Shown: positions 61,301 through 64,000 of the stretch, piece by piece
Position numbering within the stretch: position 1 is the first letter of the stretch
How the letters are laid out: every line of letters begins with the position of its first letter
Assembly (NCBI GenBank): GCA_014526335.1
Contig: JACTAT010000006.1
Location: 3,851,202-3,915,201 of the forward strand
Direction: 5' to 3'
DNA length: 64,000 nucleotides
DNA from: Chrysaora quinquecirrha
Taxonomy: Eukaryota; Cnidaria; Scyphozoa; Semaeostomeae; Pelagiidae
Notes under the pieces: generated by a model
Database searches by the model: none
What the model saw: only the letters and a program-made list of their open reading frames with translations
Told to the model about the DNA's origin: nothing
Program-made: the position numbers and the translations under genes

Positions 61301-64000
61301 CTAAAACTTCAAGCATATTGCTAACAAAATTAGCCAGGAATGTAGGCCGTTTATTGAAGAATTTATTTAACTTTCTCTCTAAGTTATAGCCTAAGAATCT
61401 TACGAGCTACAAACCATCAAGTAGAAGCATATAACATTGAAGTTCTCCTCAGTCAGAGGACGCCTGAATTTCCCACAAAAGACGAGCAAACAGAACCTCC
61501 CGTGCGTACTTGACTGTGGTTTCCATGCCCCATAATGGCGGCAGGTATCCTTTGATTGTTTCGTGATAAGCCGCAGCCACAGGCATGACATGTATATTGC
61601 CGAAAATAAAGAAACCAGGATGAACAAATCATTGGACGTGAATTGTTTTTCATTCACGGGGGACTCATTATAGATCCCCAGAAGGATTTCCTAATTTGCA
61701 GATTGTTTACACCCCCGTCAGGCTTGTACCCCCAGTGCGAAAATAAAACCCTTAATCTAATATCGCAAGCATAGCATTTGTCCACAAACACGATAACGAA
61801 AAATCCGCAAAAGCAGCTCGCTGAGTGCGGCTGAGTAACCTTTCAAACTGTGATATAAAATCGCTGTCCAAGACCATCTCATCTTTTTGGCTTAGCATTT
61901 TATTAAAAAAGTGATTGTTCTATTTTCTAGTCAAGGAATAAAACAACAGTTAAAAGGATTATTGCATTCATTTGAAGTTTTGTAAACACAAACACAACGC
62001 TCCTCCATTCAAAAATCAACTAGGTTGCATGCGGAGATAAAGTCGACAGAATGGACAAGAAGAGTTTCGGACAACCATTGACTATGGGATAACTAAGTTG
62101 TAGGGAAACTAAGCTAATCAGGCATGTTTCCAATATTAGTAATAAATCACCTTATCTCGACAAGGATCGAAATGGAATATAAATTTTTTTGTACAGGCTA
62201 AATATTTGTCGTTTCAAGCTGTGATCCTTTTTCTTTTCTGCAAGAACGGGGGACCAGTTCAATATGTTTCATTAGTCAGAATCACCCTCCCTCAATCATT
62301 GGAGTCACTGCCCCTTGAAAAATTATATATTATTTAAGTGGGATTAACTTTTCCTCTCAAATTAGCAGATTATGGAAAGTAAAGAATGTATTATAGAATA
62401 TTATCTGTATTTATTTTGCAATTTAAATATTGTGTAAGAAATTACAAAGTGATGGAGTCTTTTCCAGATAATTTATCATCTCTCCAATCTCTACATAACA
62501 CTTCACAGCTTTAAAAAGGTATACCCATACATAGGTACCTACAATGTTATTTACATGGATTAGCCCGAGCCAAAAAGTCTTGGTAACAAATTTTTATACT
62601 GATAAATACTCTGAATAGAAACGTTTATGTTTTTTATGTTCTTTATTTTAACTAGTAATGTCATGGATTATAGTATGAATCGTCTAATTAATATCTTCAT
62701 TGTTTAATTTCTGCTTTAAATAGTTTACCAAAATAGTAAACACCAAAAACAAAGAAAATTATTTTTGAATCATAGGCCACGTGTTCGATTCGAAGAACAT
62801 CGAGCTTTCCCCCGGCTGAGAGAACAATATAAAATCGCTCACATGAATCATACCCCCGGTTTTTTCGGGACAATATTGACCATGTCCTCAACACATGCGT
62901 TCTTTTCGTTCTTCAAGCACGCTTGCTTTTGAGCAAACTTGACACAGAAAACGACCCAAAAGTCTCCGTGCAGCCGAGATTGTAAGTTTAATTGCAAAGT
63001 TAGGATTAACTAATTGTATTTTATTAGTTTCACACGTTTTCCCGTGCGTGAAACAAGATTTTGAATGTGGATTGTGTGGAAAGATATGTGCATTCCTCAA
63101 CAAAGTCTCGAGCAATGGCGAAGGAAGGCCTAAAGCAAAAGAAATAGTAAGCCGTTGGCCGCTCTCGCTCAAACGATGAGAGAATCTGATTTTTTGATGT
63201 TGTTTATAATACAGTAAAACCTAAATCTATTATTAAATCACCTATCTAAAAAAATGCCACTAAGACCTACCAAGAAGTCGCTGGCGTACTGGCTCTGCCA
63301 CTTGCCTTAAAAACAGGAAGCGCTGTTTGCGATGTCAGTAAACAAAGCGTGAATGGCACTCAGAAAGTAAGATAATTCAACACAAAACAAAAATCTACCA
63401 CATGTAGGCTATATAGTGCTTTTAGCTTTAAAATGCAATACGCAAATAACTAATTTGATTTGGTAACACCTGACAACCTAATCCAATTAGTGAAGGAATG
63501 ACCAATCAGCTGTGTGCCAAAATAAATGTTGGACAAAAGTAAAATAAAGAATTTTGTATTTCTTTCGTTTCCTTAGTTTAATTTGATCTGTGTAGCATTA
63601 AAAATCCATTATAAACTTCAGCTCTTATGTTGCTCAACCAAAGACTTCATAATAAAGTTATATAACAAATTTTATATAATAGCTACATAAAGTAGTCATA
63701 AATTATGGTCAAAAACAAAGAATTAATTTTAAGTGAATTTTGAATGGGACTCAAATTAAAAGCTCTGATGGAAAACAAGGTTTTAGTGCACTGTGTCATA
63801 CCTCCAACTCTCTGTAAATAGTATGCTGCAGCATGGATTGCATCATTTGTTAAGAACTGCGACATTCTTTGCATTTAGGTGCTTTTATAGAATTAACAAC
63901 TACATTAGCAATTTCTTAAAATGTTCAGGTTTCTTATATTGTCATAGTTTTCAACATGGATTTCTTCCCAAAATTGATGGAAAGATATGCTGCCTATCAC
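61301..64000. other. Upstream flank of AEBP2, nothing firmly supported
   Basis: It should include the AEBP2 5' end or promoter, which I cannot place. A possible short minus-strand exon at 63802-63872 (MSQFLTNDAIHAAAYYLQRV, followed by GAG|GTATGA) is unassigned. Confidence 0.35.

Overview
The window is from an animal nuclear genome, AT-rich and dense in introns, microsatellites, SINE-like and MITE-like repeats. Proof that it is metazoan comes from two genes rebuilt exon by exon with matching splice phases: an ACTR6 (Arp6) homologue and an AEBP2/Jing homologue. Both are diverged from vertebrates. Together with the extracellular LamG and beta-helix proteins this suggests an early-branching invertebrate (sponge or cnidarian grade), but the sequence alone does not settle the phylum.

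Layout. 1-8.9 kb: repeats (a foldback element at 1-1020, ATC-type satellites, a MITE, SINEs) and one candidate small secreted peptide (5511-5678). 8.96-31.66 kb, minus strand: ACTR6, 15 small exons over 22.7 kb. Its intron between exons 11 and 12 (13084-24929, 11.8 kb) contains, on the opposite strand, two complete tandem paralogous genes (14417-18995 and 20374-24145). Each encodes a signal peptide, a Pmp-like parallel beta-helix ectodomain, a cysteine-rich stalk and at least eight predicted membrane helices. They look like cell-surface receptors or channels of a family I cannot name. 33.03-44.50 kb, minus strand: a 12-exon gene for a secreted protein of about 912 residues made of four tandem LamG/concanavalin-like domains. 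45.04-61.30 kb, minus strand: AEBP2, with three C2H2 fingers. The far right (61.3-64 kb) has no gene I can support.

Function. ACTR6 (SWR1/SRCAP, H2A.Z deposition) and AEBP2 (PRC2 accessory factor) are nuclear chromatin proteins; they flank the LamG gene on the same strand. The two nested receptor genes are extracellular-facing and probably unrelated in role to their host gene.

Caution. Seven single-base frame breaks interrupt otherwise well-conserved exons (one in receptor 1, three in receptor 2, one in the LamG gene, two in AEBP2). Five are missing bases and two are extra bases, several in or beside homopolymers. Residual assembly error is at least as likely as pseudogenisation.
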